The notes under the pieces are model-generated. The model worked only from the letters and a program-made list of their open reading frames with translations. It was not told where the DNA came from and did not search any database. Positions 1-14,800 of a stretch of 64,000 nucleotides of DNA are shown piece by piece. This DNA comes from Raphanus sativus (lineage: Eukaryota > Streptophyta > Magnoliopsida > Brassicales > Brassicaceae). Position 1 is the first letter of the stretch; every line of letters begins with the position of its first letter. The DNA is taken from assembly GCF_000801105.2 (NCBI RefSeq), contig NC_079517.1:4402001-4466000 (forward strand), in the 5' to 3' direction. The position numbers and the translations under genes are program-made.

Positions 1-2079
<2,079 letters not shown>

Positions 2080-4739
2080 ATGGATTCAGCATCTCCAAGC
2101 CAGCTGAAGAGCTCTGATGATAATGATACTGCTTCTGATCAAATTTGTAATAAAAGCATTGTTATTCCACATAGAGTTGTTGCATTAGCCAACAGCTTCG
2201 AGAAGAAAGACCGTTCCTGGTATGTTATAAGCTTTAACATAGTGCAGAAACTATAACCAGGAAGAGTTTTAGGTACATAGCTAACTAGTGGATTAATCTA
2301 TCTCTCTGTAGGTATGTCAAGTCTCAAATCCCTAATGATCTGTCTATTCAAATCGACGATATTACCTTCCAAGCACACAAGGTATTAGTCCAAGCACAGT
2401 CTTTAGGGCGTACGCAATGTTTAAGAAATTGTTAGGCCGCAGTTTTAGACAGAGGACTATTGTTTAGGCGCCTAGACCGATTTTTTGAACGCTTAGCCAA
2501 TTCTTTTTTTTAAAATCGATTTTTAAAAATTATTTCGTTCAAACCCGATTTATCAGTATATATATGCATATGAGTCTAGTTATCATATTTTTTTCTATCT
2601 TCAACAGTTTCCTTTGATCTCCAAATGTGGTTACATAAGCAACATTGAGCTACAGCCATCATCCTCTGGGAATGGATATCATCTCAAGCTAGAAAACTTC
2701 CCAGGTGGAGCAGAAACATTTGAGACCATTCTCAAATTCTGCTACGGTCTCCGGCTTGACTTGAATCCTCACAACGCAGCTGCCCTGAGATGTGCATCAG
2801 AGTATTTGGACATGACTGAAGAATTTCAAGACGGGAATCTAATCTCCAAGACAGACGGTTTCATAACTTTTGTAGTACTTGCCTCATGGAGAGACACACT
2901 CACTGTTCTGAGATCATGTACAAGCTTATCTCCATGGGCAGAAAACCTCCAGATTGTAAGGAGATGCTGCGACTTGCTTGCTTGGAAAGCATGTAATGAT
3001 AGTCATGACGTACCAGAAGATGATGTAGAAAACAATGAGAGAAGTCTATACAATGGTATAGCCAACCTTCAACTTGATCACTTCATGAGAGTTGTAACAA
3101 CTATTAACGCAAGAAGGGGTAAACCGGAGATTATAAGTAGACTCATCATGAAGTACGCGGAGAACTGGTTGCCGCTAATCGATGATGATATGGAAGGTAT
3201 ACGAGGCTACGGGTCAGGAAACAATGAGTTGCAGTTCAGTGTTGAACGAGAAAGAGCAGAGGAAAGCAGTTTAGGATGTCAAGAACAAAAGAGAATCATC
3301 GAAAGTTTAGTAAGCGTGCTTCCTACGCAACCTGGAGCAGTAGTGCCATGCCAGTTTCTGTTGAGGCTACTGAAGACAGCCATTGTGTATTCTGCATCAC
3401 CAGCTTTGGTATCTGATCTTGAGAAGCGGGTTGGTATGACATTGGAAGATGCTAATGTATGTGACCTCCTGATTCCAAATTTCAAGAATGAAGATCAACA
3501 GAAAGGATCCAGGTGAGAAAACTCTACTCTTAAACAGCTTTGATGTTTTTTTTTTCTCTTAAAATAAAATATTTATATATTAAGAACTCCAAATTGGTAA
3601 TCGGCACAACTTTGATGTTAAATACCATAGGTTGTTATCTCAACTGGAAAGGATTATGACCATTGTGTTAGAGATCTCCGGTTCGAATGACTGCTGAAAC
3701 CAAAATAATATTATATATTGTGGTTTTGGACATTGATGTTATGTACTTGAACTAAAGAACTCTTTGTTGATTTATGCACAGCTCACATGAGGAGTACACA
3801 ATATACAACGTGGACGCGGTGCAGAGGATTCTGGAGTATTTTGTAATGCATGAGCAGCAGCAGCAACAACAACAACAGGTCCAAGGAATGCCAAGCATTA
3901 CAAAGCTATTGGACAATTACTTAGCCGAGATTGCAAAAGATCCATGTCTATCCATCACCAAGTTTCAAGTTCTAGCTGAAATGTTGCCTGAAAACGCTTG
4001 GAAATGCCATGACGGTCTCTATAGAGCAATTGATATGTTTCTCAAGGTAGTAGCTATCTTCTTGTGATTTTCATCTCCAAATTATATTTTAAAAAAAGCA
4101 TTTAACTAATTCCTCCTTGTTTTATAGACTCATCCTTCACTATCAGAGCATGATAGGAGAAGACTGTGCAAAACAATGAACTGTGAGAAACTATCTCTTG
4201 ATGCGTGCCTTCACGCTGCACAAAATGATCGGTTGCCTTTGAGAACTATCGTCCAGGTATATGTGATAATAAAGCAACTTTGATTACATAAGTAGTTCTT
4301 GAAGTTAAGGAGCTAACATAAGCGAGTTGTTTTCATCATGAACAAGATCAACACTCAAGTGCTATTCTCGGAACAAGTGAAGATGAGGATGATGATGCAA
4401 GAGAAGCAAGCCGGGAACAATGAAGAGAACCCTGACGGTCGTGAGGATAAACAAACATCAAGAGATAGTGAAGTAAGGACACTTAAGGGAGAGCTGGAGA
4501 ATGTGAAGTTAAAGATGGCAGAGCTTCAGGACGATTACAATGAGCTTCAACAAGAGTACGAGAAGATAAATAGTAGCAAACAGAAGAGCACACAGTACTG
4601 GGGATTAAGTTGGCAAAAGGTGAAGAGATCATTCCAGATGAAACGAGAAGACGATGAAACAAGAGATACGCCACGAAGACGACGAAGTTCCACGGGACCA
4701 AGAACTAGCTTGATGAGGAGAAGAATGTCCATGTCATAA
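2080..4739 (+). CDS. DOT3: NPH3/RPT2-family BTB protein, DOT3-like
   Basis: This is a member of the plant NPH3/RPT2 family, thought to act as substrate adaptors of CUL3 ubiquitin ligases; Arabidopsis DOT3 is needed for vein and shoot patterning. Six exons are inferred: 2080-2219, 2312-2381, 2608-3512, 3782-4046, 4128-4256 and 4347-4739. The N-terminus MDSASPSQLKSSDD leads into a BTB segment with IQIDDITFQAHKFPLISKCG across exons 2-3. The NPH3 domain fills exons 3-5 (for example EDDVENNERSLYNGIANLQL, and the short LDACLHAAQNDRLPLRTIVQ block). The C-terminus is a charged coiled coil with a basic tail ending RRRMSMS. Exon 4 has a short glutamine run coded by CAG/CAA. At exon 6 the only usable acceptor (AACAAG) adds four residues, INTQ, before the usual VLFSEQ motif. 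No frame damage was seen. The assignment to DOT3 is supported by neighbours on both sides. Confidence 0.88.
3620..3735 (+). mobile_element. tRNA-derived SINE remnant in DOT3 intron 3
   Basis: Inside the third DOT3 intron there is an A-box-like TATCTCAACTGG at 3636-3647 and a B box GGTTCGAATGA at 3680-3690. The span from A-box start to B-box end is 55 bp, the spacing of a tRNA gene. The downstream sequence turns AT-rich, as in SINE tails. Together these point to an old plant SINE of tRNA origin. I could not find a clear target duplication, so the ends are approximate. A decayed tRNA pseudogene is the alternative. Confidence 0.55.
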
Positions 4740-6011
4740 GCCACAGCTTGTGCTTTACTGATGGATTCTTTGAGAAGAGATGCACCACAATCATTGAGCT
4801 AAGTTTGTGTAACGTACTTTTCATAAAAAAAAACAAAGTTTGTGTAACGTTCCAAAGTGAAACACAAGGTAAGTGGAATATTAAGAGTCAAGTTCTATCA
4901 TCTTTTATCAGTGTGTGACTAAAGATGTCATTCTTTACTAAAGTATATACAATAACGACGTCATTAGCGACTGTACTAAACTATATAATTTCGTAGTAAG
5001 TGTAAATGGTTGACGGAAACAACTAGGTTGTTACGAGTCAATGACGTTACGTTATGTTTATTTATCAACATTTTCCGTATTTGGTTGCCAAACAAACCAA
5101 CTGCTCATTCACGTTTAGCTTAGCACCAACCACGTTGTTTAAACAAAAAACTAATGACATGAGGTCATGAGCCTTGAAAACCTTGTTTATGTCGATTTCT
5201 TAATTCTGAAAAGATATCATATAACTATGAATTCAATTTTTGAAGTTTACAGTTTCGAAATTAATATTAGTAGTAGTTAAATTTATACAAAAATCCAGTC
5301 CAATAGAAACAACATCACAAATTATACTTAACATAGACCTGTCAAATTATGCATCTTGTATAGCTCAACAGAATGAATCCTGGATTTATATTCTCTTTAT
5401 ATGTCCAAACAAATATAATTTGTATATGTCAAAAGCAAGTAAACGTGTCTTTCACAATCTTGAATGATAACTATTTTTGTATTCTAAAATTTATAACTTC
5501 TTAATAGTTAAAACGTGGCAAATCTAAATCATAAGCTTCTGACCCATTCTATGATTAATATCTCACTTCAAATGTATTTTTCAGCTCAACTACTAATCAA
5601 ACCCATTTACAATTAATTAAAATCTGCTTATGCCTGCCTGTTACCTTTTACTTTTTCTTTTTCTCTTTCTCTTTTTATTAATGTTCTTTTATTGCCAATT
5701 CATTTTACTAGCATATATTGCATTCAACTTAATTACTAGTTAATCATACTTTCAACTGATTAACTTCCTTTTCTGCCAACTGTATTGATTTTTTTCTTTC
5801 TTTTTATTGATTTCCTTAAATTGCCAAGCCTTTTCAATTGAATTTTAAATATAGTAGATTTTTTTAACAACTATAGTAGATTTTATTTAATTGAAATTTA
5901 AGTTCCGTTTCAGTATTTAAGCAAGACATTGTGCCTCTACGGATCTACCACATCATTCAGAAAACAAAGAACAAAAACATAGAGAGATAGAGATATTCAC
6001 TTGTCCAAAAA
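4740..6011. other. Intergenic DNA at the position of the missing asparagine synthetase gene
   Basis: This 1.27-kb AT-rich spacer separates the DOT3-like gene from the first annexin. It presumably contains the DOT3 3' UTR, then the annexin promoter with a TATA-like GTATTTAAG near 5913. In Arabidopsis I recall an asparagine synthetase gene (ASN3) at this point. No glutamine-amidotransferase or synthetase motif can be read here on either strand. No other gene or repeat is evident. Confidence 0.5.
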
Positions 6012-7772
6012 ATGGCGTCTCTCAAAGTTCCCGCCAATGTTCCTCTTCCAGAAGAAGACGCAGAGCAGCTCCAGAAGGCCTTTAAGGGTTTACTCCTCTC
6101 TCTTTTCATCTCATAACTTAGATTTCGTGTTATACGATTGAGTTCCTTTTCGTTTGTGATTAACAATATGGTTGATCATCATCAATAGGTTTCTTATCAG
6201 ACCAGTTTGTCTCTTTTTGTTTATATCTCTGATCTACTGGTCTGTTTTATTGATCTATAGGTCCTTTCAGTAGTATTTGATACGATAAAAATCTGAGTTT
6301 CATTATGTTAATACTTTTCTTGATTAAGAGATATAATTTGGTTTGAAAACCAATATGTACAAGAGATCTTCTAACCAACGATGAATTCTATTATTTTATA
6401 ATTACATTTTTTAACCTGACAATTTTGAAAATTATATAACTCTCCTAAGATTTTCCATCCGGATGCTCTATTTTCTCCTAATGGCAATGTGTTATCACTT
6501 TGCAAGTCTCAAATAATATTGCAATCATAACATTTTCTTCTATTCCTTGAAATTTGGTAAACATGAATTAATAATTATGTTATGAGTTGTCCAATGAAGG
6601 ATGGGGAACCAACGAAGGGATGATCATATCAATCTTGGCTCACAGAAATGCCGAGCAACGCAGCTTCATCCGTGCTGTTTATGCAGCTAACTACAATAAG
6701 GATCTTCTCAAGGAATTAGACAAAGAGCTATCTGGTAACTTCGAGGTTCGTTAGAGATTCAAGTTCTGTATATATTATTGTTTTCTTTTAGTATATAGTA
6801 CGACAGATCTGTAAACTCTAATGTTTTGTTTGAAAATGAAATATAGCGAGCTGTGATGTTGTGGACACTTGAACCAGCGGAAAGAGATGCGTATTTGGCC
6901 AAGGAATCGACAAAAATGTTCACTAAAGACAATTGGGTTCTGGTTGAAATCGCTTGTACTAGATCTTCACTTGAGTTTTTCAGGGCCAAGCAAGCATACC
7001 AAGTTCGCTACAAGACATCTATTGAGGAAGATGTGGCATATCATACATCTGGAGATGTTCGAAAGGTATGATATGAAAATTTATGAATTTGCATCTCAAA
7101 ACCAATGCAAAACAAATATATGGAACTACTACTTTTTTGAAAAACATATGGTACTACTACATATCTTTTGTTGAATAGATAAATAGTCTTACATGGATTC
7201 CTAGAAAAGCTAGTTCATACGCTATGTAAATAAGTTCTTAACATATGCTCTTGTTTATGCAGCTCTTGGTTCCTCTTGTGAGCACATTTAGGTACGATGG
7301 AGATGAAGTAAACATGATGATTGCAAAGTCTGAGGCTAAGATACTTCACGAGAAGATGGAGGCAAAGGATTACAATGATGGAGATCTCATCAGAATCTTG
7401 ACAACAAGAAGCAAAGCTCAAATCGGTGCAACACTCACTCACTTCAAAAACAAGTTCGGAACTTCCATTACAAAATACCTAAAAGAAGATTCCGACAACG
7501 AATATGTTCAGCTACTTAAAGCCGTGATCAAATGCTTGACTTATCCAGAGAAGTACTTTGAGAAAGTTCTACGTCAAGCCATCAATAAATTGGGAACTGA
7601 CGAGTGGGGACTTACTAGAGTGGTCACCACACGAGCTGAGTTCGACATGGAACGGATCAAAGAGGAATACTTACGCAGGAACAGTGTCCCACTTGACCGA
7701 GCCATTGCCAAAGACACTCATGGAGACTATGAGGATATTCTTCTAGCTCTTATCGGACATGGCCATGCTTGA
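6012..7772 (+). CDS. ANN7: Annexin, ANN7-like
   Basis: This is a plant annexin, a Ca2+-dependent phospholipid-binding protein of cytosol and membranes. Four exons are inferred: 6012-6087, 6600-6745, 6847-7065 and 7263-7772. The start [20 protein letters not shown] is the family N-terminus. Exon 2 opens with [19 protein letters not shown], the first annexin repeat with its type II Ca2+ loop. Exon 4 encodes repeats II (second half) to IV, including [20 protein letters not shown], and ends [10 protein letters not shown]. Predicted length is about 316 residues, normal for plant annexins. The next gene is a tandem paralogue with identical intron positions. The name ANN7 rather than ANN6 is taken from gene order only. 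All splice sites are GT-AG and the frame is intact. Confidence 0.88.
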
Positions 7773-8473
7773 AGTTAAAACAATATTTGCGAGCAAAATA
7801 TTATTATTATTGTGTTTAATAAAACAGTTGTGAACTTGTGATTGGTCTTGCATACAACCTGGTAATGTTGAATGATTTATGAGTGTTTTCAGTTTCTTTT
7901 GTTTGATTTCAGCAGTTAATGTCACTCTTTCATCTTTCTCAGAACTGAATAAACCAAAGAATTTTTTTTTTTTTTTTTGAACACAAAATAAACCAAAGAA
8001 TATAGCATATGATTATTAGTCCAAAAAATGTAGCATATGATTTTTGTTTGGTCAACAAAATATGAGAATTTTTTCACAGCTCAGATCATTCTTTCCGTAA
8101 TTATCTTTGAAAGCCAAATGCATGTTCAGTCATCACTCTGGGTATAGTTATTTTTATTAAAAGTAAAATGTCTATAAATATTTTAATTCCATATTAAAAA
8201 TGCTTTTAGTCACCTAATGATAAAAAAGCAAAGATATAATACCCCTTTTGCCAATTCTATTTTTGACTTTTTCTGTCACATGTATTACACAGCCTGTAGT
8301 AATAAAAAAAAGTTTTGCTTTTTACATATTTACGTAAATTACTACTAATTTATTTTCTAATTAAAAAGAGAATTTAATTTCATTATTTAAGACGATGTGC
8401 ATGTTCCTAGTCCCACAGTTTCTCTTTCTCATTCCAAAAAAAAAAACTAGAGAGAATATTCAGTGGTCGAAGG
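7773..8473. promoter_or_regulatory. Spacer between tandem annexins
   Basis: This 0.7-kb AT-rich spacer contains the 3' UTR of the first annexin (AATAAA near 7819) and the promoter of the second, with a TTATTTAAG element near 8383-8391. That element sits at a similar distance from the ATG as the GTATTTAAG before the first annexin, consistent with tandem duplication of the promoter. Homopolymer A/T runs occur. There is no other coding content. Confidence 0.45.
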
Positions 8474-8805
8474 ATGGCGTCTCTCAAAATTCCTGCAAAT
8501 GTTCCTCTTCCCGAAGAAGACTCCGAGCAGCTCCACAAGGCCTTTAAAGGTTTTCCTCTAATCTCTCTTGATTAAAAGTTAAAACTAGACTTCAGCTTGA
8601 TGCTTTGATAGAGTGAATCCTTTACATTTTTCTTAAAATTATTAGTTTGGTTATATATCATTCAGTAACCTTAATCTATTTCCAAATCATTTTTCTCTTA
8701 CATGAGGGGTTTGAATGCTTGATCGTTTAATTATGTTATATGTCTAGCTAGTTTGGCTGATGAATGTATATATAGGTTTTTGTAAGAAATGGATTATATA
8801 GGTAA

Positions 8806-8845
<40 letters not shown>

Positions 8846-11800
8846 CATACCAGTAAAACAAATGCTGAACATTAGATGAGAGAAGCAAAAGTTTCTCTCC
8901 CAGACACTTTTACCAACGACAGTCTTTACCCAGCGGTTCGGAGCAGCTACCTTCCTGACACTTTCTACTTTTTACTGAGTTTTGGCAACTGTTCACCTGC
9001 AACATCCTCTGCTTTTTCAAATTGCGTACTCTTTTGAGAAGGGACCTCTGGATATTACAAAGGCTTGAGCTTGGACCACCGGGTTCTTCCCCCGACGACC
9101 GTCGGAGGGACCGTTCCAGCTGCCGCCGTTACCGGAATACGCTCCTATGGGGACCGTTAAAGTTTCTCCGATGAGCTTTTAGCCAACAAAACACTTCTGA
9201 AACAGGGATTCCTGTACTAAGATTTCAAACTAGCCATATTGTCTCCACTGAAATTCAGCTTTTCTCTCTTCAGAAACAACTATAACGCCGACGCAAACGA
9301 GCAACACAACTCCTCCCCACAACAAGCGACGGCGTAACCCATCGGAAATCTACAACAACAAACTATGGCTGGAAGATACTCTAAAGAAGATAAAGGCAAA
9401 GGACTTGCCACTGGTTACTACCAGGCGCCAAGAAAACCATCTATCAGAGCTCAGGCGCCGGACAACTCAGCGCTCCTTCAGAAGTACTCCCTCACCCTCA
9501 TTGGTAGGGTAACAAACCGAACAACCCAGAAAGTCTGGTCACTCATCCCTTTCTTCACGGAGCTATGGAAGTCCGATACTAGACCAGTAGGGGCTGACCT
9601 TGGAAACGGCATGTTCCAATTCCAATTTGAAAAGGAGGAGGACTTACTTGCAGTCCTCGAGAAAAGACCATATCACTACTCTAGATGGATGGTCATTGTT
9701 CAGAGATGGGAGCCAACAACTGCTAAAGAGTTCCCCTCTTTAATCCCCTTTTGGATCAAGATTCAGGGCATACCGATCCATTTATGGTCAGAGAAGACAG
9801 TAGAAGACCTAGGTGATAATCTTGGAGTCTTTGAAAAAATGGAGATAACGCCTACTTCAATGAAGATGAGGGTTCAAGTCAATGGCTTGCTACCGCTGAT
9901 AAAATCTTCAATGATAGACTACTCCAATGGAGATGAAGTCACTGCAACCTTTGTCTACGAAAAACTCGAGAAACACTGCTCTAAATGCCTCAGACTGGAC
10001 CATGAGCTCCACGACTGCTTGATTGCCAAGCATCAGGAAAGAGAGGCAAAAGCTCTGGAACTCAAAAACAGAGCAAATCCTGAAAACGGAGACCCACAAC
10101 CCCAGCATGAAAAACGAAGAACTGATTCTGATGTTTATCATTTCTCTGCAACTAACCCCAATGGGGAGGAGTACAGACGGGGACGAAGCTACGATCCTAG
10201 AGATCACAGACATGATGCTCGTCGCACACTAGAAGAAAGACGTAGATACCGCTCTAGCTATGATACTTCTAGCCGCGGCTACACTAGAGAAGCGTCTAAG
10301 GAAAGGCAAAGAAGCTATGGCAGTAGGTCGTCCCACCTGAATGAAACAGGCCACCAATACAAGGAAGTGTCCTCTCGACCCCCTAGGGAGAATCTGGAGA
10401 AAAGAGACACAAATTACTACTCTCCCATCCAGAGAGGACGACCATCAAGGAGAGAAGAACAGAGCAGAGCAAATGGAGACCTATCTAACTCCGACAGAGT
10501 AATTTCCAACCCAGAAGGAGCCCATCACATCCCAAAGGAAACGCTAAATGTAGCGAGAGAGGAAGTAAGAGAAGCAATGCTTCAGTATACTCAAGTTGCT
10601 GATCCAACGGAAAGTGCAGCTCGACGAGAAAGAATGCGATTAGCAGCAGAGAAGATGGAGGAATCAGCTGTGCGCATAGCAACAAAAGCTGCTCTAATGG
10701 AGACAAGCAATGCAGGTGAAGATATCACTCCGGAGAGAGTGCTGTCTGAGGACAGAGTTCCAGCTTCTCTCAGACTTGGACCACCTATGAGTCGGATGAG
10801 AACCATTGAAACAGACAAGGGCGATGAGGATGTAACTCTTGTGAATGAACATGATGGAGAGAGGATCCCGGCTGCTCTTCGACTTGGCCCACCGAAACCA
10901 CAAAAGAGAATAGAGGCTCCAACTGGAGCTTCAGCAAAGAGGAAACCAGGACGGCCACCTGGCACGCGCAAAATTCAACAGAGCCCGAAACAGATTGTTG
11001 GGTCCAGCTCTAAGAAAAGGAAGCTTCAGCAAACAAAACCACCAACTGCAAAGAGCAGAATGACTACTGCGGATGGAAAAGGAAAAAAGCAAACTTCTCG
11101 AACTCAGACTTCAAGCTCTCGTGATGCAGTAACTTCAACAAACTCAGAGAACCAGCCTATCTGCAACATGATACCGGCAACTTCGAAGAGAAGGATGGAT
11201 TTTCAAAATCCATCTCCTCTCGGTCCTTAAAAGTGGCGAGCTGGAACTGTCAGGGGTTAGGGAATCCCCGGACAGTTCGACGTCTAAGGGAGATGAAGAG
11301 AGATATCTTCCCAGACATTCTTTTCCTAATGGAAACCAAAAATCCCGATGATTTCGTCAAGAAGAAGACGGAACAGCTACTGTATGAGAATCAGCATCTA
11401 GTCCCACCAACAGGACATGGAGCAGGAGGTTTAGCTCTTTTCTGGAAACAAGAGATAAAACTCCAAGTCTTGGACTCGTCCGCAAATTGTATTGATGCTT
11501 GTGTTGAATTTGAAGGAAAAATTTTTTATGCCTCTTTTATCTATGGCGACTCTGATAAACCAAAAAGGAAGGCTTTTTGGGACCTGCTACTTGAACGAAA
11601 CCTGTCACGAGACGCTCCTTGGTTTGTAACAGGGGATTTCAATGACTTGCTCAATAATGCGGAAAAAGACGGGGGACCAGCACGACCCGAAGGATCTTTC
11701 GTTGATATGAGGTCCTTTTACTCAGAAGGAGACCTATACGATTTGCGGCACTCTGGAGATTGTCTATCCTGGCGAGGCACAAGAGGCTCAGGGGAAGACA

Positions 11801-14800
11801 CCTATCTAGTAAGGTGCAGACTGGATAGAGCGGCAGCCAATAGCTACTGGGCAGAGATGTTCCCAAACGCTCGTTCTCAATACCTGACTTATGAAGGTTC
11901 GGACCACAAGCCCATCCTGTCTTTCTTCGAACCAGACAAGAAGAAAAGAAGAGGCCTGTTCCGCTATGATAGGAGGCTAAAGAACAATCCTGAGGTGAAG
12001 GAATTAATCAAGCAAACTTGGAACTCGGACCCAAATATTTCTGTCAATGACAGAATCAAGGTTGTTCGGTCAGCTTTGGTACAATGGAGTAAAAAACAAT
12101 ACCAAAATAGCAGGGAACAGATAGAGAAGAAACGGGTCGAGCTGGAGAAGGCAATGACCGATCCGGCAAACGACACTGCTCTCATCACAAAAGTCTCCAA
12201 TGAGCTCAATGCAGCCTACCTTTCCGAAGAAGAATATTGGAGACAGAGAAGCAGGTTGCTATGGCTTAGCCTCGGAGATAGGAACACGGGTTTCTTCCAT
12301 GCCACTGCCAAGAATCGGAAACGGACGAATGCTTTCACTGTGATAGAAGATATGGAGGGAAAAATGGTATTTCAAGAAGATCAGATAGGACAAGTGATTG
12401 TGAGCTACTTTCATGATCTGTTCCAAGCCATCGAAGGAAACAGAGAAGCAACCGTTAATTATGCCTTATCGCCAATGGTGAACGAAGAAATGAACATCAA
12501 ACTAATCTCTATCCCGGACGCTGACGAGATTAGAGAAGCGGTCTTCTCCATACATGCTGACAAAGCACCCGGGCCAGACGGTTTCTCGGCTAGCTTCTTT
12601 CACACCAACTGGGACACCATCGGAAAGGACATAGTGAAGGAGATACAAGAGTTCTTCATCACCGACAGTCTCCCTCCCAAGATAAACGAAACGCATATCC
12701 GGCTGATTCCAAAAGTACCCAGCCCGCAACGTGTTTCAGAGTACAGGCCGATAGCGCTTTGCAATGTTTATTACAAGATCATCTCCAAGATCTTGACAAA
12801 GAGACTCCAGCCACTTCTCTCGAACATCGTTTCGGAAAATCAGTCCGCCTTTGTACCGGGCCGAGCGATATCAGATAATGTGCTTATTACCCACGAGGTT
12901 CTCCACTATCTCAAGACGTCTGATGCGGAGAAGAGATGCTCTATGGCGGTGAAAACCGACATGAGTAAAGCTTATGACCGGCTTGAATGGGAATACATAA
13001 GGCTGGTGTTTCAGAGATTAGGCTTCCATCCTAAGTGTATTTCGTGGATCATGCAATGCGTGTCTACTGTTACGTACTCCTTCCTCATTAACGGTTCTCC
13101 TAGAGGAAGAGTCACACCGAGTCGTGGTATCCGTCAAGGAGACCCACTCTCCCCCTACATATTTATACTATGCAGCGAGGTGCTCTCGGGCTTATGTAAC
13201 AAAGCACAAGAAGATGGATCTCTCAAAGGGATTAAGGTAGCTCGAGGGACTCCTCGGGTAAACCATCTTTTATTTGCAGACGACACAATGTTTTTTGTGC
13301 GGGCAAGCGAAGAGAGCAGCAAGGCTTTACGGGATATTCTCAAACGATATGAGGAAGCATCGGGCCAGTCGATCAATACGGAGAAATCTTCGATCTCCTT
13401 CTCCCACAAATCGCCAAGAGCTTTAAAAGCAGTCGTTAAGGACATCCTGTCGATTGATAAGGAAGGAGGAGTTGGCAAGTATCTCGGCTTACCGGAACAT
13501 TTCGGAAGGTCAAAAGGAGACATGTTCTCATCCATTGTTGATCGGATTAGACAAAAAGCGCGGGGATGGTCCAACAGATTTTTATCAACGGCCGGGAAGA
13601 TGACGATGCTCAAAAGTGTGCTCTCCGCAGTACCATCACACGCCATGTCCTGTTTTGAGCTTCCGGTGTCTCTTTGTAAGAGAATCCAATCAGCCCTTAC
13701 CAGATTTTGGTGGGATGACAGTATGGACAGCAAGAAAATGGCATGGATTGCTTGGGATAAGCTCATACGACCAAAGGAGCAAGGGGGTCTCGACTTCAGA
13801 GATATACAGAGCTTCAATGAAGCATTTCTAGCCAAACTGTCCTGGAGAATCATCAACAATCCGGAATGCCTACTAGGACGCATCTTGATAGGGAAGTACT
13901 GCACAACTGAAGACATTCTCACAGTCACAACGAAAAGTGCTATCTCCCATGGATGGAGAGGAGTGCTTACTGGACGGGACCTCATTATGAACAACGCAAG
14001 CTGGGAAGTGGGAACAGGTGAGAGCATTAATATCTGGGAGAAACCGTGGCTTAGCGTGGAGGCACAGGAGAGACCTATGGGACCGGCTCCGCTGGAGTTC
14101 AAGAATCTTACAGTGTCTGATCTCTTACTCCCTGATAGTGGGACTTGGAACATTGACTTGATACAGTTGGTTCTACCGCATGAAGAAGCAAAAATCCTAG
14201 CTATTAAACCAAGCTTAACGGGAGCTCCGGATAAGCTCTCCTGGATCGGATCAAAATCAGGTAGCTACACTACCAAGACAGGCTATGCAAGCGCCCTCTC
14301 ACACCGAACAGACTCCATGGTCATATCACAAGAAGACTTGACTTTCGAATGGAGAAAAGCTGTGTGGAACCTGAAAACATCACCAAAGACAAAGTTGTTT
14401 GCTTGGAAAGTCCTACACGGCGCGATCCCAGCTGGAGAAGCCCTGCGAGCTCGACAAATCAATGTTGATGGAAAATGTAAGCGTTGCAACTTACCGGAAA
14501 CTATAGATCACTTGTTCTTTCATTGTACTTTTGCAAAACAGATTTGGCTCTCTGCCCCTGTTTTCCCAAGTATCGAGTACAATGAATCTATAGCTTTAAG
14601 GAGATTGTGGATGGAGATAACGGCGAGGAAGAACCTACCACCGACAGGCGTCTCTGAAGGACAACTAGCCCCCTGGATCTTATGGAGTATATGGATTGCA
14701 AGGAACAACTTAGTCTTCAATGGAAAACCGCAAACTGCAGACGAAACTCTCTCCAAAGCCATTGCAATGGCTCGCGAGTGGGGATCTAGCCAAGCGACAC

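Noticed and set aside
2400..2600. Possible MITE in DOT3 intron 2 with GGCGCCTAG palindrome near 2468
   Set aside because: The word resembles a common crucifer repeat, but I could not define ends or a target duplication.
13155..14153. 332-residue minus-strand frame
   Set aside because: It is the antisense shadow of LINE ORF2, where codon bias keeps the opposite strand open.
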